NCBI GenBank assembly: GCA_965243755.1
Contig: CBDEVW010000003.1
Coordinates: 1-64,000, forward strand
DNA: 64,000 nt
From: JANSWY01 sp965243755
Lineage (GTDB): Bacteria > Bacteroidota > Bacteroidia > Cytophagales > Cyclobacteriaceae
Direction of reading: 5' to 3'
The notes below the pieces were generated by a model. The model ran no database searches. It saw only the letters and a program-made list of their open reading frames with translations, and was not told where the DNA came from. The translations under genes and the position numbers were made by a program. Below are positions 19,140 through 28,260 of the stretch, one piece after another (within the stretch, counting starts at the first letter, position 1; each line of letters begins with the position of its first letter).

Positions 19140-20547
19140 TTACATTCCAAAATTCTTCCTGAATCAGCTCTTCTTGATAATTACTAAACCTGAATTGTAG
19201 CGCTCTCTTCACTTCTTTGTGAGCAATATCAGACCTGTCAAACATTATCAATCCATTTCCAATTTTTAGTTTCCACATGTCCTTCATTCGCCATTTTTTG
19301 TCTTCAACCTCCAAAACTCTTCCTTGTGATTTTGTGAGAGCAGATTTCAGGACTGAGGGCTCTATGGTAGTCAGGTAATCCCATACACAAATTCGGTTGT
19401 AGTGTGCTTCTTCAATGCCTCGAGAAATCATTTTTTCAATATCATACCCACCAGGTACATGAATATAGTGAACAAACTGCCTGTTTGGAAGATACTTGCT
19501 ATTCATTGTATCTGCTTCCAGTAGCAACACCTCGTAATTTCTGAAATAAGTAGACAAGTATTTAAAAAAATTACTCAATAAGGGTAATAGCCTATCATCT
19601 TCAATACAAACAGGAACCATTATCGAAAGGCCATTTAAAGATATTTTGTTATCGCTTTCGTAAAATTCTGAAAACGACTCATGATTATTAATTCTTACGA
19701 GATCCTTCCCTTCAATATACCTGATACTTTTAAAATTATTTAAAACATACCTTCTCAGGTCCTTTTCATTTAATGACGTGATTCTCTCCCACTCTTCCCT
19801 ATTCGTTTCAGAATAATTATTCATCAAACTATCTTCCAATCGCTGATGCTGCATGTGGTAAATATTATACTCCTCCACATCCATCAGGCTGTAACCAAGT
19901 TTCTTAATTCTATAGATAAATTCCATATCTTCATAACCGTATGACACAAAGTTGGGATTCCACCCACCAATCATATAATAAGCTTCTTTTCGATACAAAA
20001 CACATCCTCCGGCACTAGAAAAATCACTGTTTCCATATAGTGGATACATGTCTTCAAATTGATATAATTCAAGATTTCGGTCAAAATCTCTAGGGAAAAA
20101 CTTCAGGTTGTCCAAAATTGAACTAAAAGCATTTTTGCGCAACTTATTTTTTGAAATTTCTGTCATCACTCCATTGTAGGGAGAAACAAATGACGCTCCC
20201 TCCCGTAATTTTTCCATTGCACGTTTTAATGCTTCCTTAGGGCATATAACATCACAATCCAGCATCATTACATATTGCCGGGTTGCAAGATTTGTTCCCA
20301 AATGTAAATTTCTTGTTTTATAATGAACTTCACCTTTGAGAAGTACATGCTTTATTGTTTCTGATTTATACTTTTCAAGTATTGCAACTAAACCAGAATC
20401 ATCACCCTGCTCGATCACTATCACTTCCAGATCTTTAAATTCTGAAAAGAGATAGGAAAGGTTACTTTTGAAATTCCAAATCCTGTCAGCAGAATCAAGT
20501 TTGATTGAAAAGATAACTGACAAGTCGGGTACACTAAATTTATCCAT
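19129..20547 (-). CDS. GT2-family glycosyltransferase with a second degenerate GT-A-like domain
   Basis: In the 472-residue protein, residues 8-230 form a GT-A domain with DCD at 97-99 (LDCDV). An acceptor-side block GWNPNF...YEDMEF lies at 195-210, as in the galactosyltransferase-like C-terminal family. From about residue 305 (LNGLSIMVPVCIEDDRLLPLL) a second GT-A-like fold starts. Where the metal-binding DxD should be, it has ICVWDYL, so it is probably not catalytic. No membrane segment is seen, so the enzyme is cytoplasmic. The sugar cannot be told. Confidence 0.82.
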   Translation of the reverse strand: MDKFSVPDLSVIFSIKLDSADRIWNFKSNLSYLFSEFKDLEVIVIEQGDDSGLVAILEKYKSETIKHVLLKGEVHYKTRNLHLGTNLATRQYVMMLDCDVICPKEALKRAMEKLREGASFVSPYNGVMTEISKNKLRKNAFSSILDNLKFFPRDFDRNLELYQFEDMYPLYGNSDFSSAGGCVLYRKEAYYMIGGWNPNFVSYGYEDMEFIYRIKKLGYSLMDVEEYNIYHMQHQRLEDSLMNNYSETNREEWERITSLNEKDLRRYVLNNFKSIRYIEGKDLVRINNHESFSEFYESDNKISLNGLSIMVPVCIEDDRLLPLLSNFFKYLSTYFRNYEVLLLEADTMNSKYLPNRQFVHYIHVPGGYDIEKMISRGIEEAHYNRICVWDYLTTIEPSVLKSALTKSQGRVLEVEDKKWRMKDMWKLKIGNGLIMFDRSDIAHKEVKRALQFRFSNYQEELIQEEFWNVNVG

Positions 20548-20553
20548 GGTGAA

Positions 20554-21336
20554 TTACGAATTAACAGCGGGCTGCAAAACCTTGTTTCCTGCTAACATTT
20601 CTCTTGCAGCTTCATATAATTCAATGTCCTCTTTGACTTTCGTCGAAATAACACTTAATAATTCAGAATCAATTGAATTTTCCGCTATATGATTGTAAGA
20701 AAGATTGACGATTGGGACGGATTCCTTTATATTAAGTATTTGAAATAACTGCACAAAATCGGACTGGTCTTCAACAAACCCTACAAAATCAAATTTCCTA
20801 AGCGTTTGTAATACCTGATCGGTCCCTTCTTTTCCTTTGACAGAGTAGTCACATTGCCTGAAATGTTCCATTAATGGGTTGTATTGACTTGGAAGTCGAT
20901 CCACCCATTCCCTGAACTCGTAGGGATTTCCATTATCATCGGTCATCCAACGGCCTAACCATTCATCGTCATATCCACTTATAATTTGAGAAATAGCAAA
21001 ATTATAAATAGACTTAATTCTACTGACCGGATGTCTTAAAAACGTAAAATAGTATGGTCTCCTTTTTTCAAAATGATGGTGGATACCCAGGTATACATCA
21101 TGGCCAAAGATAAATTTCACCTTCTTTTTGTTACTGGTCGAAATTCCAGTCAAATGTCTATCCAGTTTTTCTCTATCAGTAATTCCGGGAATGCTTGACT
21201 TGTTTTTACCATATTCATCAAAATGAACATGGATCCATTCATCATCATCGTAAGCTTTTTTGATACCTGAAGTAATGCTGGTTCCTGCACATTTCCGCAC
21301 ATGGCTAAAAATGAATAATGAGTCTTTATTTGTCAT
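20554..21336 (-). CDS. Sulfotransferase, Sulfotransfer_2-like
   Basis: This 260-residue protein has HVRKCAGTS at 12-20 as its PAPS 5'-phosphosulfate loop and RHPVSR at 101-106 as its 3'-phosphate segment. This form resembles heparan- and chondroitin-type carbohydrate sulfotransferases more than Stf0. It is therefore from a different subfamily than the sulfotransferase at 15504-16322, and the pathway may add two sulfates at different sites. Its start overlaps the preceding gene's stop by 4 bp (21333-21336). Confidence 0.85.
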   Translation of the reverse strand: MTNKDSLFIFSHVRKCAGTSITSGIKKAYDDDEWIHVHFDEYGKNKSSIPGITDREKLDRHLTGISTSNKKKVKFIFGHDVYLGIHHHFEKRRPYYFTFLRHPVSRIKSIYNFAISQIISGYDDEWLGRWMTDDNGNPYEFREWVDRLPSQYNPLMEHFRQCDYSVKGKEGTDQVLQTLRKFDFVGFVEDQSDFVQLFQILNIKESVPIVNLSYNHIAENSIDSELLSVISTKVKEDIELYEAAREMLAGNKVLQPAVNS

Positions 21337-22778
21337 AATTGTTCCTGGTATGAGTGATGTTCCTCTAATTCTTTTATTGCAATCCCGGAATTTTCAATCA
21401 CATTTTTAATAGCACTCATATATTCATCCACATCTGAAATCTGCTTCAAATCAGCAGTTACTTTTTTAAATAACTTTGTAGATATCCCGAGTACCTCATT
21501 GTCACCATTTGAGCTCACCGCGACTACTCGATTAATGTTTTTTTGGCATCCAAAGTGATCAAAAAACCGAATTAGCATTTTGTCATCCTGTGAGACCTCA
21601 TTAATTTGAATCAATGTAAATGGGCTCCTAACCAGACTAGCCATCGCACTTATCGCTTTCGCATTCAGACTACTGTCTGGCTGCAACAACTTTATATTTT
21701 GAATATGAGCAAAAGGTGCATAAACTTCCTCAAATATTTTTATTCTGGTTGAATCATCATTCCATATTATTAATTCAAACTTTTCATCAATAACCTGTTT
21801 TGCATAATTGGAGATATTATCCGCAATCAAATCAGCCGAAGCACGTTGATTAAAATATAAAAATATGCTAACGTCATATTTGACCATTTTTTCAGTGAAT
21901 CCTATCCGCTTTGGAAGCTCCCTGTAAATACTGGAATTAGAAAGCTGTTTGATAAACTGATCAGGCATGCAATACCTTTCTCTGATCCTTGCCAGGTGAT
22001 CAATACCCATCTGTAAATATGTCAGATCACTCAAGAATAATAGTAATTCTTCTTCACTGGAAAAAACCAATGGATATTGAGGACCAAGGCATTCCTTGTG
22101 CGCAGAACCAGCACTAATTAAAACAGGAGTTCCCGATAGAATACAGTCCTTAATAACGGATAAACTAGTTAGCTCACTGTCATAAACTATGACAACATTT
22201 GTGCTTAATTGCTGAATATAGAAATCTTTAGTTAAGTTTTGTAAAGCCCTCAGGTCCCTTTTACTGGATAATGCTTCCACAGACTTACCTAAAACAGACA
22301 ATTTTGCATTTGAATGATGTTGACCTAGAGAATCAATATTTTCTTTACCGGCACCTACCAACATTAACGATTTTTCAAGTTGGTATTCAGATAAATCAAA
22401 CTGTTGTATCTGGGATGGCTTGAGCGTGGGCAACAGGCCAATTGGCAATTTATACCCAAGTAGCTTCAACATCTTTCTGACAGGTTCACCTGATACAAAA
22501 ATACCGCAGCATTTTGAAGACTGCTTTTGCCAAAAAGAACTGCTACTTATTTGCTCCAGATAATATTCTTTGGTGTAGAAAGTAGGTAAGAAAATAACAC
22601 CAACCCAATATTGATCTTCTAAACTCCAATCATTTCTAATTGCCTCATTTAAATTAATCAGTAACACATCATCACTCCCGGAATCAAAGTAATCAGCTAA
22701 AACTGTTTGCATCTCATCCCAGATTACATTTTCATTTTGAGAGTTGCCAAAGGTCTTAAAATATTTCAAAGCTTTCAT
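21333..22778 (-). CDS. Glycosyltransferase-like protein, probably inactive paralogue of the 22798-24507 gene
   Basis: The 481-residue protein follows the same plan as its upstream neighbour. An N-terminal domain (1-290) has the shared pattern W-[VI]-G-V-I-[FH]-x-x-P near 58-66 and a GIFVSG block at 92-97. A C-terminal GT-A-like domain starts at about 300 (KYDVSIFLYFN versus SYDISVVICSYN in the neighbour). Where the neighbour has the metal-binding DDD, this protein reads QINEVSQDD (391-399). The GT-A half has therefore probably lost catalysis. It may be a partner or scaffold subunit. The pair appears to have arisen by tandem duplication. Confidence 0.72.
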   Translation of the reverse strand: MKALKYFKTFGNSQNENVIWDEMQTVLADYFDSGSDDVLLINLNEAIRNDWSLEDQYWVGVIFLPTFYTKEYYLEQISSSSFWQKQSSKCCGIFVSGEPVRKMLKLLGYKLPIGLLPTLKPSQIQQFDLSEYQLEKSLMLVGAGKENIDSLGQHHSNAKLSVLGKSVEALSSKRDLRALQNLTKDFYIQQLSTNVVIVYDSELTSLSVIKDCILSGTPVLISAGSAHKECLGPQYPLVFSSEEELLLFLSDLTYLQMGIDHLARIRERYCMPDQFIKQLSNSSIYRELPKRIGFTEKMVKYDVSIFLYFNQRASADLIADNISNYAKQVIDEKFELIIWNDDSTRIKIFEEVYAPFAHIQNIKLLQPDSSLNAKAISAMASLVRSPFTLIQINEVSQDDKMLIRFFDHFGCQKNINRVVAVSSNGDNEVLGISTKLFKKVTADLKQISDVDEYMSAIKNVIENSGIAIKELEEHHSYQEQL

Positions 22779-22797
22779 TTGTAAATCCTTTAAAAAT

Positions 22798-24507
22798 TTA
22801 AACAGTCAAGGGCACATTATTTGGCCAATTATTACGCATGTGATGTATATAGAAGTTTATTCTTTGATCAATCACATTGCTGTTATGAAACAGGGCTATA
22901 TTTTCATCATCCGCACATGGAGTGAATTGTTGATGATCATCAGATTTAATTTTCCAAATTGGTATATCCAGTTTATCGGATATTATATATGATAACCAAT
23001 AATCATCAACTAAGATAAAATCGTATGACTCCCATTCAAATTCCAAGGTACGTTCCCAAACAGTTCGTGGTATTAAACAATTATCCGCATGAAAAAAATG
23101 TATTTTACGATCCTTGCTGGATTCATCAAAAAACTTCATATACTTTCCGGATTCCCATACTTTTTCTGGGTGCTCCTCATTCAATTCGTGTGGTTGGAAC
23201 ACATGCCCTCTACTACAAATAATTGCTTCTGGGCCATATTCGAAATATTTATTGAAAAAATGCTGCAGGTAGCCCGGTCCCGGAACAACATCGTCATCAC
23301 AAATCATCATTAAATCACTGTTAATTACCGAAGACATTGCCGGTCTTATCACGCAGTAATAGTTTTCGGTAGAATGAATCAGCGTTAATTGCAATTGCTC
23401 CTTGTATTTCTCACAAATTGACTCCAGCTGCTCTTTATTTTCATATTTGTTGTTCCAAATAAACAATTCAAATTTTCCTTCGAAACGCTGTTCACAAAAA
23501 CACGCCAATAGGTTATCAATGTTGTATACACGGTTATAAGAACAAATCACTACACTGATATCATATGAGTTTAAATTCTCAGATCTGGAAGTATTTATGT
23601 CCGGCAAACCCTGATATATCTCACTATTGTAAAATTGTTGTATAAATGATTCTCTTCCAATAAGGTCCTTTTTCGATTTGGATCTCAGATATTCACTGGT
23701 TTGTAAAATCAATTCCTCATCTGTTAATTTCTCCTCAGCCTCCTCAATTGAACTATAATAGAATGGATAATCATCTCCCAGGTATTGCACAACGCCCCGA
23801 AGCTTATTGATCAATATTGGTGTGTTCCTGGCAAGACATTCTATCACAGTAGTATTTGCCGGCGCATCTATCAGGTCCAAGAATACGATACTCTCGGTTA
23901 GTAAGTTATCATATTCGTCATTATTTAATCGATCAAGAACTTCAATATCGGGATCGAAAAGTCCCATTTTCTCATATACGTCATTATTCAACAACATCTT
24001 TTGATATCCTGGTGCATTGAGATAATTGAACGTCTCAAACCTTCTTAGGAACTCCCCTATAAAAATAAGGTTTTTTTGTTTCTTACTTTTATATGAAGTA
24101 TAGTCAAATTTTGGACATTCAAGGTCGGTACAGTAAGGTATTGAATTAATTGGTACTCCTAAGTTCCTGTTTTCAAGATAATCCTTTAAATAATCAGATA
24201 TTACGAAAAGCCCCTCACAATATTGCAAATTGTGTCTCCAAACTTCATCCACCAGTAACCTCTCCAGGTCCGGAAAACCTCTAATATAGTGCCGGGGTAC
24301 CTGGTGAATTACGCCAACCCAGGGTTCATTTATCTTTCTACCTTTCACAATTTCATTTTCCACAGCACTTAGAAATAACACCCCTTCACTACTATGAAAG
24401 TTTTGGTTGATAATGTCCACTACATATTTCCAACCTCCTCTATGGTTCTCCCAATAAACTGGATTGTACTGGTTGATTTTTTTTGGATATTGCTTCATTG
24501 CAATCAC
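22798..24507 (-). CDS. Two-domain glycosyltransferase: GT-B-like N-terminus plus GT2 C-terminus
   Basis: The 569-residue protein has an N-terminal GT-B-like region (about 1-300), with a Rossmann-type KNLIFIGEF at 146-153 and an ECLARNTPILINKLRG block at 223-238, typical of the donor side of GT-B enzymes. From 315 a GT2 domain begins (YDISVVICSYNR) with metal-binding DDD at 404-406 followed by VVPGPGY. It could add two sugars in turn. An alternative start three codons on (MKQYPKK) is possible. It is second in the operon, after the DUF6270 gene, with a 40 bp gap. Confidence 0.82.
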   Translation of the reverse strand: MIAMKQYPKKINQYNPVYWENHRGGWKYVVDIINQNFHSSEGVLFLSAVENEIVKGRKINEPWVGVIHQVPRHYIRGFPDLERLLVDEVWRHNLQYCEGLFVISDYLKDYLENRNLGVPINSIPYCTDLECPKFDYTSYKSKKQKNLIFIGEFLRRFETFNYLNAPGYQKMLLNNDVYEKMGLFDPDIEVLDRLNNDEYDNLLTESIVFLDLIDAPANTTVIECLARNTPILINKLRGVVQYLGDDYPFYYSSIEEAEEKLTDEELILQTSEYLRSKSKKDLIGRESFIQQFYNSEIYQGLPDINTSRSENLNSYDISVVICSYNRVYNIDNLLACFCEQRFEGKFELFIWNNKYENKEQLESICEKYKEQLQLTLIHSTENYYCVIRPAMSSVINSDLMMICDDDVVPGPGYLQHFFNKYFEYGPEAIICSRGHVFQPHELNEEHPEKVWESGKYMKFFDESSKDRKIHFFHADNCLIPRTVWERTLEFEWESYDFILVDDYWLSYIISDKLDIPIWKIKSDDHQQFTPCADDENIALFHNSNVIDQRINFYIHHMRNNWPNNVPLTV

Positions 24508-24547
24508 GGTTTAATCTATAGTTAATTTGATATAAGTCAGTTTGGTT

Positions 24548-25357
24548 TTACTGGGAATTCGCAATTTTCACAAATGTTTGATTTTGTATTTGTGTTGATT
24601 CAATATAATGGAAATATGATTTGAATTGTTCCATAAAATTTTGGTAATAATCATCAATATAATGTGTTACAAATGCCCCCCATTGATGCTGTAAACTGGC
24701 TACTCTATATTCGTCATTTACTTTTATTTTGATTTCTGGTTTTACAATTTCTGTAAAAACCTCATTGTAATGTTTAAAGTTTTCGTTGATCTTCTTTATT
24801 CTTGATTTCCCCTCTGGCCATCTGCGTAATCTACCCTTATCAATATAGTGAGTTGCAAAATAGCACTCATGCAAAATCACAGTGATTCCGAGATCGTCTG
24901 TAAATTCCTTAAATTTGCAACAGGCCTCTTCCCATAACCTGTTATCAAACTTTGAACCTCTTAAAAAAGCTGCTTCATTTGATTGAACTGATCCATCGAG
25001 CTTACTATATTGAGCGAGATATTCTCTGTGGAAATCAGAATTGGTATAAAATCCGTTTTTCCCTTTAGAAATTCCAAAACCCTCAATCAACAAATCCACT
25101 ACCAAAATAGAATTTTTTGGCAATTTGATCTTCTTACGATACATGTCGTTATACACCTGTGCTGATTTCCAGTGTTGTTGCTCCATTAGAAACTGTGCAT
25201 ACTTATTTTCGTCCAATGGAGAAGAGTTCCAAGAGTGCAAAGACATCCTACTTATTCTCCTTTGAACTCTGGACCTATTACCAGTCATCTGAAAAGCATC
25301 AGATGTAACACATGCTCCAAAAAAATTAAACTTTTGGCTCGTTGGCATAAAATACAA
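24548..25357 (-). CDS. DUF6270-like protein, first gene of the glycan operon
   Basis: The 269-residue protein has an N-terminal block FNFFGACVTSDAF and a later SRMSLHSWNSSPLD stretch, which match what I recall of DUF6270 proteins of surface-polysaccharide loci (G-[SA]-C-V-[ST]-x-D-x-F at the N-terminus, then a conserved R-x-S-L). The placing of the Ser/Cys and Asp suggests a GDSL/SGNH-like hydrolase fold, but the catalytic residues are not certain. The second start MPTSQK (25348) is equally plausible. It opens the minus-strand operon, and a near-perfect palindrome lies 38 bp upstream of the first start. Its exact reaction is unknown. Confidence 0.68.
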   Translation of the reverse strand: MYFMPTSQKFNFFGACVTSDAFQMTGNRSRVQRRISRMSLHSWNSSPLDENKYAQFLMEQQHWKSAQVYNDMYRKKIKLPKNSILVVDLLIEGFGISKGKNGFYTNSDFHREYLAQYSKLDGSVQSNEAAFLRGSKFDNRLWEEACCKFKEFTDDLGITVILHECYFATHYIDKGRLRRWPEGKSRIKKINENFKHYNEVFTEIVKPEIKIKVNDEYRVASLQHQWGAFVTHYIDDYYQNFMEQFKSYFHYIESTQIQNQTFVKIANSQ

Positions 25358-25394
25358 TCAATGAATCCCAAAATAATTTGGGTTCAGGTAAATC

Positions 25395-25421
25395 ATCTAT
25401 GGTTCACAATGAACCTTAGAT
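25395..25421. promoter_or_regulatory. parS-like palindrome between the glycan operon and the ABC exporter
   Basis: Arms ATCTATGGTTC and GAACCTTAGAT flank ACAAT, with one mismatched pair. The core TTCAC...TGAA recalls parS (TGTTTCACGTGAAACA), though the centre is one base longer. It sits 38 bp upstream of the minus-strand operon start (25357) and 150 bp upstream of the divergent exporter start (25572). A near-identical site lies at 34310-34338. A shared operator is the likeliest reading. Confidence 0.55.
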
Positions 25422-25571
25422 ATATAAATGGGAATTTTTTCTGTTTTTGTTTAATCGATACATAATTAGCTCATATATTGCAAAAATAAAACAGATTCAT
25501 TCAAATTATTGATAAACCCTCCATTTCCGCACGGTGTGGAGGTCAATTACTCACAAACCTAAAGAATCAAT

Positions 25572-27365
25572 ATGTCTATTTACAGTACCATCAGGGATTA
25601 CCTGAGTGTAGGAAAAATTGCATTCGGTTATTCTTTCAAATTCGTAAAGTGGAAAAGCATCGTCTTGATTATCATCGCATGTGTCCTTGCCATATTCCCC
25701 TACTTCAACTCATTTGTCCTTGGAAACTTAGTTGATCAATTGGTTAATAATGGTAACAACCTAATGAACATTCTCATTCCGCTATTATTTTATGCACTGA
25801 TACTGGCTATACCAAACTTACTTGAAAGTATCCGACTTTACTTTAATAAAATCTGGTACTTCGATATGAACCTGAAAATGGAAATGATGGTTTTCAAAAA
25901 ACGTTTAGAATTAGACATTGAAAAATATGAAGATCCCTCTTTTCAGAACTTAATGCAAAGAGCATTTAAAAACAGCTTTTGGCCATTGTTTGACCTATGC
26001 TCTGGTCAATTTGATTTGATCAGGCATGTCATTGCATTTACTTTTGGCACATTCATAGTTCTAAAGTTTGGCATAGTTGTCTACTTAATATTAATGATTA
26101 GTGCTCTTCCTGGATTGTTAACCCAATTTAAATATGGAAATGGAAACTGGAATATTTGGAAAGTAGACTCTCCGAATCAAAGAAAGATGGTCTATCTAAA
26201 GCGATTCTTTTCAACTAAACACAATGTTGTCGAGACAAAACTGCTGCAGTCCGGGCAATTATTACTGGAGTGGATCCATTCGATTCTCAGCAATTTTCAG
26301 AGTAAACAATCGAAATTGGAAAAACAAAACCTTGGCTTTTCTTTTTTATCAGAAATTATCTCGCTTGCAGGTTTTGTAACAACTACGTATCTCATTGCTG
26401 TTCAGGAATTAAATACAACCGGGAGTGTGGGAAATCTTGTGTTTGCGTTGGGAGTTATCGCAACTGTGAGACAATCTACAGCTGTCTTATTATTAGGGAT
26501 TGCCAAATCATACGAACACCAACTTACAGTACAGGATATTCTGCAAGTGTTGAATCAAGAAAGCAAATTCTCCAATAATGCAACGAAAAATCAACTAACT
26601 CACCAAATAGATCGCCCTCCAACTATCGAATTTAGGTCAGTTAGTTTTAAATATCCTATTTCGAATAAGTGGAGTTTACGCAATATTAATTTAACAATTA
26701 ATCCTGGCGAAAAAATTGGATTGGTTGGGAATAACGGAGCGGGCAAATCAACATTGGTAAAATTACTTTGTAGAATTTATGATCCAACAGAAGGAGAAAT
26801 CCTGATAAATGGCAAGAACTTAAAATCTATAAACCTTCAAGAGTGGTGGAGTTATTTGGGTGTAATGATGCAAGACTATTCGAATTATGATTTACAGCTC
26901 GATGATTCCATTGCCATAGGGCGAACCAATGTGGAGAAAAGCCTAGAAAACGTTAAGAAAGCTGCGAAAATAAGTCTGTCTGATACCTTCATCGAAAAAT
27001 GGCCAGATAAGTATTTACAATCTATTGGACTTGAGTTTGGTGGTGTAGAGCCATCAAAGGGACAAAGACAAAAACTATCTTTGGCTAAAATAATTTACAG
27101 AAACCCATTAATAATGATACTGGATGAACCTACAGCTTCAATTGATGCAGAATCTGAAGGTGAAATTTTAGATAATTTAAAGCGTTTACCAAATTCCATG
27201 TCCCTCCTGCTGATCACTCACAATTTTTCAACCATCAAAGAATGTGATCAAATCGTCTTTTTTGAAAACGGAGAAATAATTGAATTAGGTTCTCATCAAA
27301 GTTTGCTCGACAAAAACAAACAATATGCAGCAATCTACCAATACCAGGCTTCAAAATTCAACTGA
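25572..27365 (+). CDS. ABC exporter with fused membrane and ATPase domains
   Basis: The 597-residue half-transporter (would dimerise) has an ABC type-I exporter membrane domain (about 25-320, hydrophobic segments near 28-50, 66-85, 150-180 and 262-310) and an ATPase domain (350-597). Walker A is GNNGAGKST at 386-394, the Q-loop Gln is 434, Walker B is MILDEP at 515-520 and the H-loop His is 550. The signature LSGGQ is replaced by EPSKGQ at 493-498, an unusual form that still keeps the final GQ. The gene is divergent from the nine-gene glycan operon and probably exports its product (a glycolipid, glycopeptide or small glycoside). The DUF6492-like gene follows after 1 bp. Confidence 0.88.
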   Translation: MSIYSTIRDYLSVGKIAFGYSFKFVKWKSIVLIIIACVLAIFPYFNSFVLGNLVDQLVNNGNNLMNILIPLLFYALILAIPNLLESIRLYFNKIWYFDMNLKMEMMVFKKRLELDIEKYEDPSFQNLMQRAFKNSFWPLFDLCSGQFDLIRHVIAFTFGTFIVLKFGIVVYLILMISALPGLLTQFKYGNGNWNIWKVDSPNQRKMVYLKRFFSTKHNVVETKLLQSGQLLLEWIHSILSNFQSKQSKLEKQNLGFSFLSEIISLAGFVTTTYLIAVQELNTTGSVGNLVFALGVIATVRQSTAVLLLGIAKSYEHQLTVQDILQVLNQESKFSNNATKNQLTHQIDRPPTIEFRSVSFKYPISNKWSLRNINLTINPGEKIGLVGNNGAGKSTLVKLLCRIYDPTEGEILINGKNLKSINLQEWWSYLGVMMQDYSNYDLQLDDSIAIGRTNVEKSLENVKKAAKISLSDTFIEKWPDKYLQSIGLEFGGVEPSKGQRQKLSLAKIIYRNPLIMILDEPTASIDAESEGEILDNLKRLPNSMSLLLITHNFSTIKECDQIVFFENGEIIELGSHQSLLDKNKQYAAIYQYQASKFN

Positions 27366-27366
27366 C

Positions 27367-28260
27367 ATGACCTGCCCAATTAAATTAGACATTTGTATAA
27401 AATCAACTCTCAGGGATCTGCAGTGTTATAAACATTTGCAGCAAAATTTATTGAGGTATTCCAAATTACAGGGAAAGGTCTATCTGAGCGTTCCAAAAGA
27501 ACATATTAATTGTTTTAAAGAAATTATTGATTCAAGCATTAACCTTTATAGTGATGAGGAATTACTTCAAGGCTTTGGGTATAATGGCAGGTATAATGAT
27601 AGCTGGCATGGGCAGCAGATTATTAAACTGCTTATGGCAGCAAACATAACCAATGACGCAGCGTTAATTCTTGACTCCAATACTATATTATGTAAAGAAA
27701 TTCACGAAAGTGATTTCCTAATGGAGAATCGCTTTATATATGAAACCTCCAGATTAAAGAATACAGAAAAAGATTTTTGGTTGCGCCAAAAGCAGGAGTA
27801 CAAAACAGCTCATTTCCTTGGCTTAGACCATTCAACTGATCTGAACATTAGAAATATAATTCAGATCTTTCGTAAAGATACAGTATGTGAATTGATGAAT
27901 TATTTAAGTAATAGAGAAGGAAAAAACTTTGTTGAACTAATTCAAAAAAAAATCCAATATACATACGTTACTGAATTTCACCTTTACGGCCTGTATTCCC
28001 ATCATTTCAAGCCCGAGAGTCACAGCTTTACACAAAGAAATGCCGTAATGCAATTGCTTTATAAAAGGCAAATGAAGAGATTATTAAAAAATAAGAATTC
28101 TCTTGAATATATATTTAATGAACTTACGGTTCCTGAAAATTTGCTGTATCTAAAAATATATAAAACACGAAGTAGATACAGCTTAAACGACGATCAATAT
28201 GATTTCTTTGTAAGGAAAATAAGTGATTTTCTCAAGGATAGATACCACTACTTTTTATAG
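27367..28260 (+). CDS. DUF6492-like putative glycosyltransferase, 297 aa
   Basis: The start is placed at ATG 27367, 1 bp after the exporter stop; an open upstream extension would overlap that gene. The protein reads MTCPIKLDICIKSTLRDL, with a later NGRYNDSWHGQQIIKL stretch and LDSNTILCKE near residues 95-104. The LDSN segment takes the place of the DxD loop in DUF6492-type GT-A proteins of polysaccharide loci, so I assign it there with moderate confidence. No membrane segment is seen. It shares the exporter's transcript and overlaps the end of the convergent 28248-29084 gene by 13 bp. Confidence 0.62.
   Translation: MTCPIKLDICIKSTLRDLQCYKHLQQNLLRYSKLQGKVYLSVPKEHINCFKEIIDSSINLYSDEELLQGFGYNGRYNDSWHGQQIIKLLMAANITNDAALILDSNTILCKEIHESDFLMENRFIYETSRLKNTEKDFWLRQKQEYKTAHFLGLDHSTDLNIRNIIQIFRKDTVCELMNYLSNREGKNFVELIQKKIQYTYVTEFHLYGLYSHHFKPESHSFTQRNAVMQLLYKRQMKRLLKNKNSLEYIFNELTVPENLLYLKIYKTRSRYSLNDDQYDFFVRKISDFLKDRYHYFL

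Noticed and set aside
25235..25465. Small plus-strand ORF in the divergent intergenic region, considered as a precursor peptide for the exporter
   Set aside because: It overlaps the DUF6270 gene on the opposite strand and includes the palindrome, with no leader-like or Gly-Gly motif.
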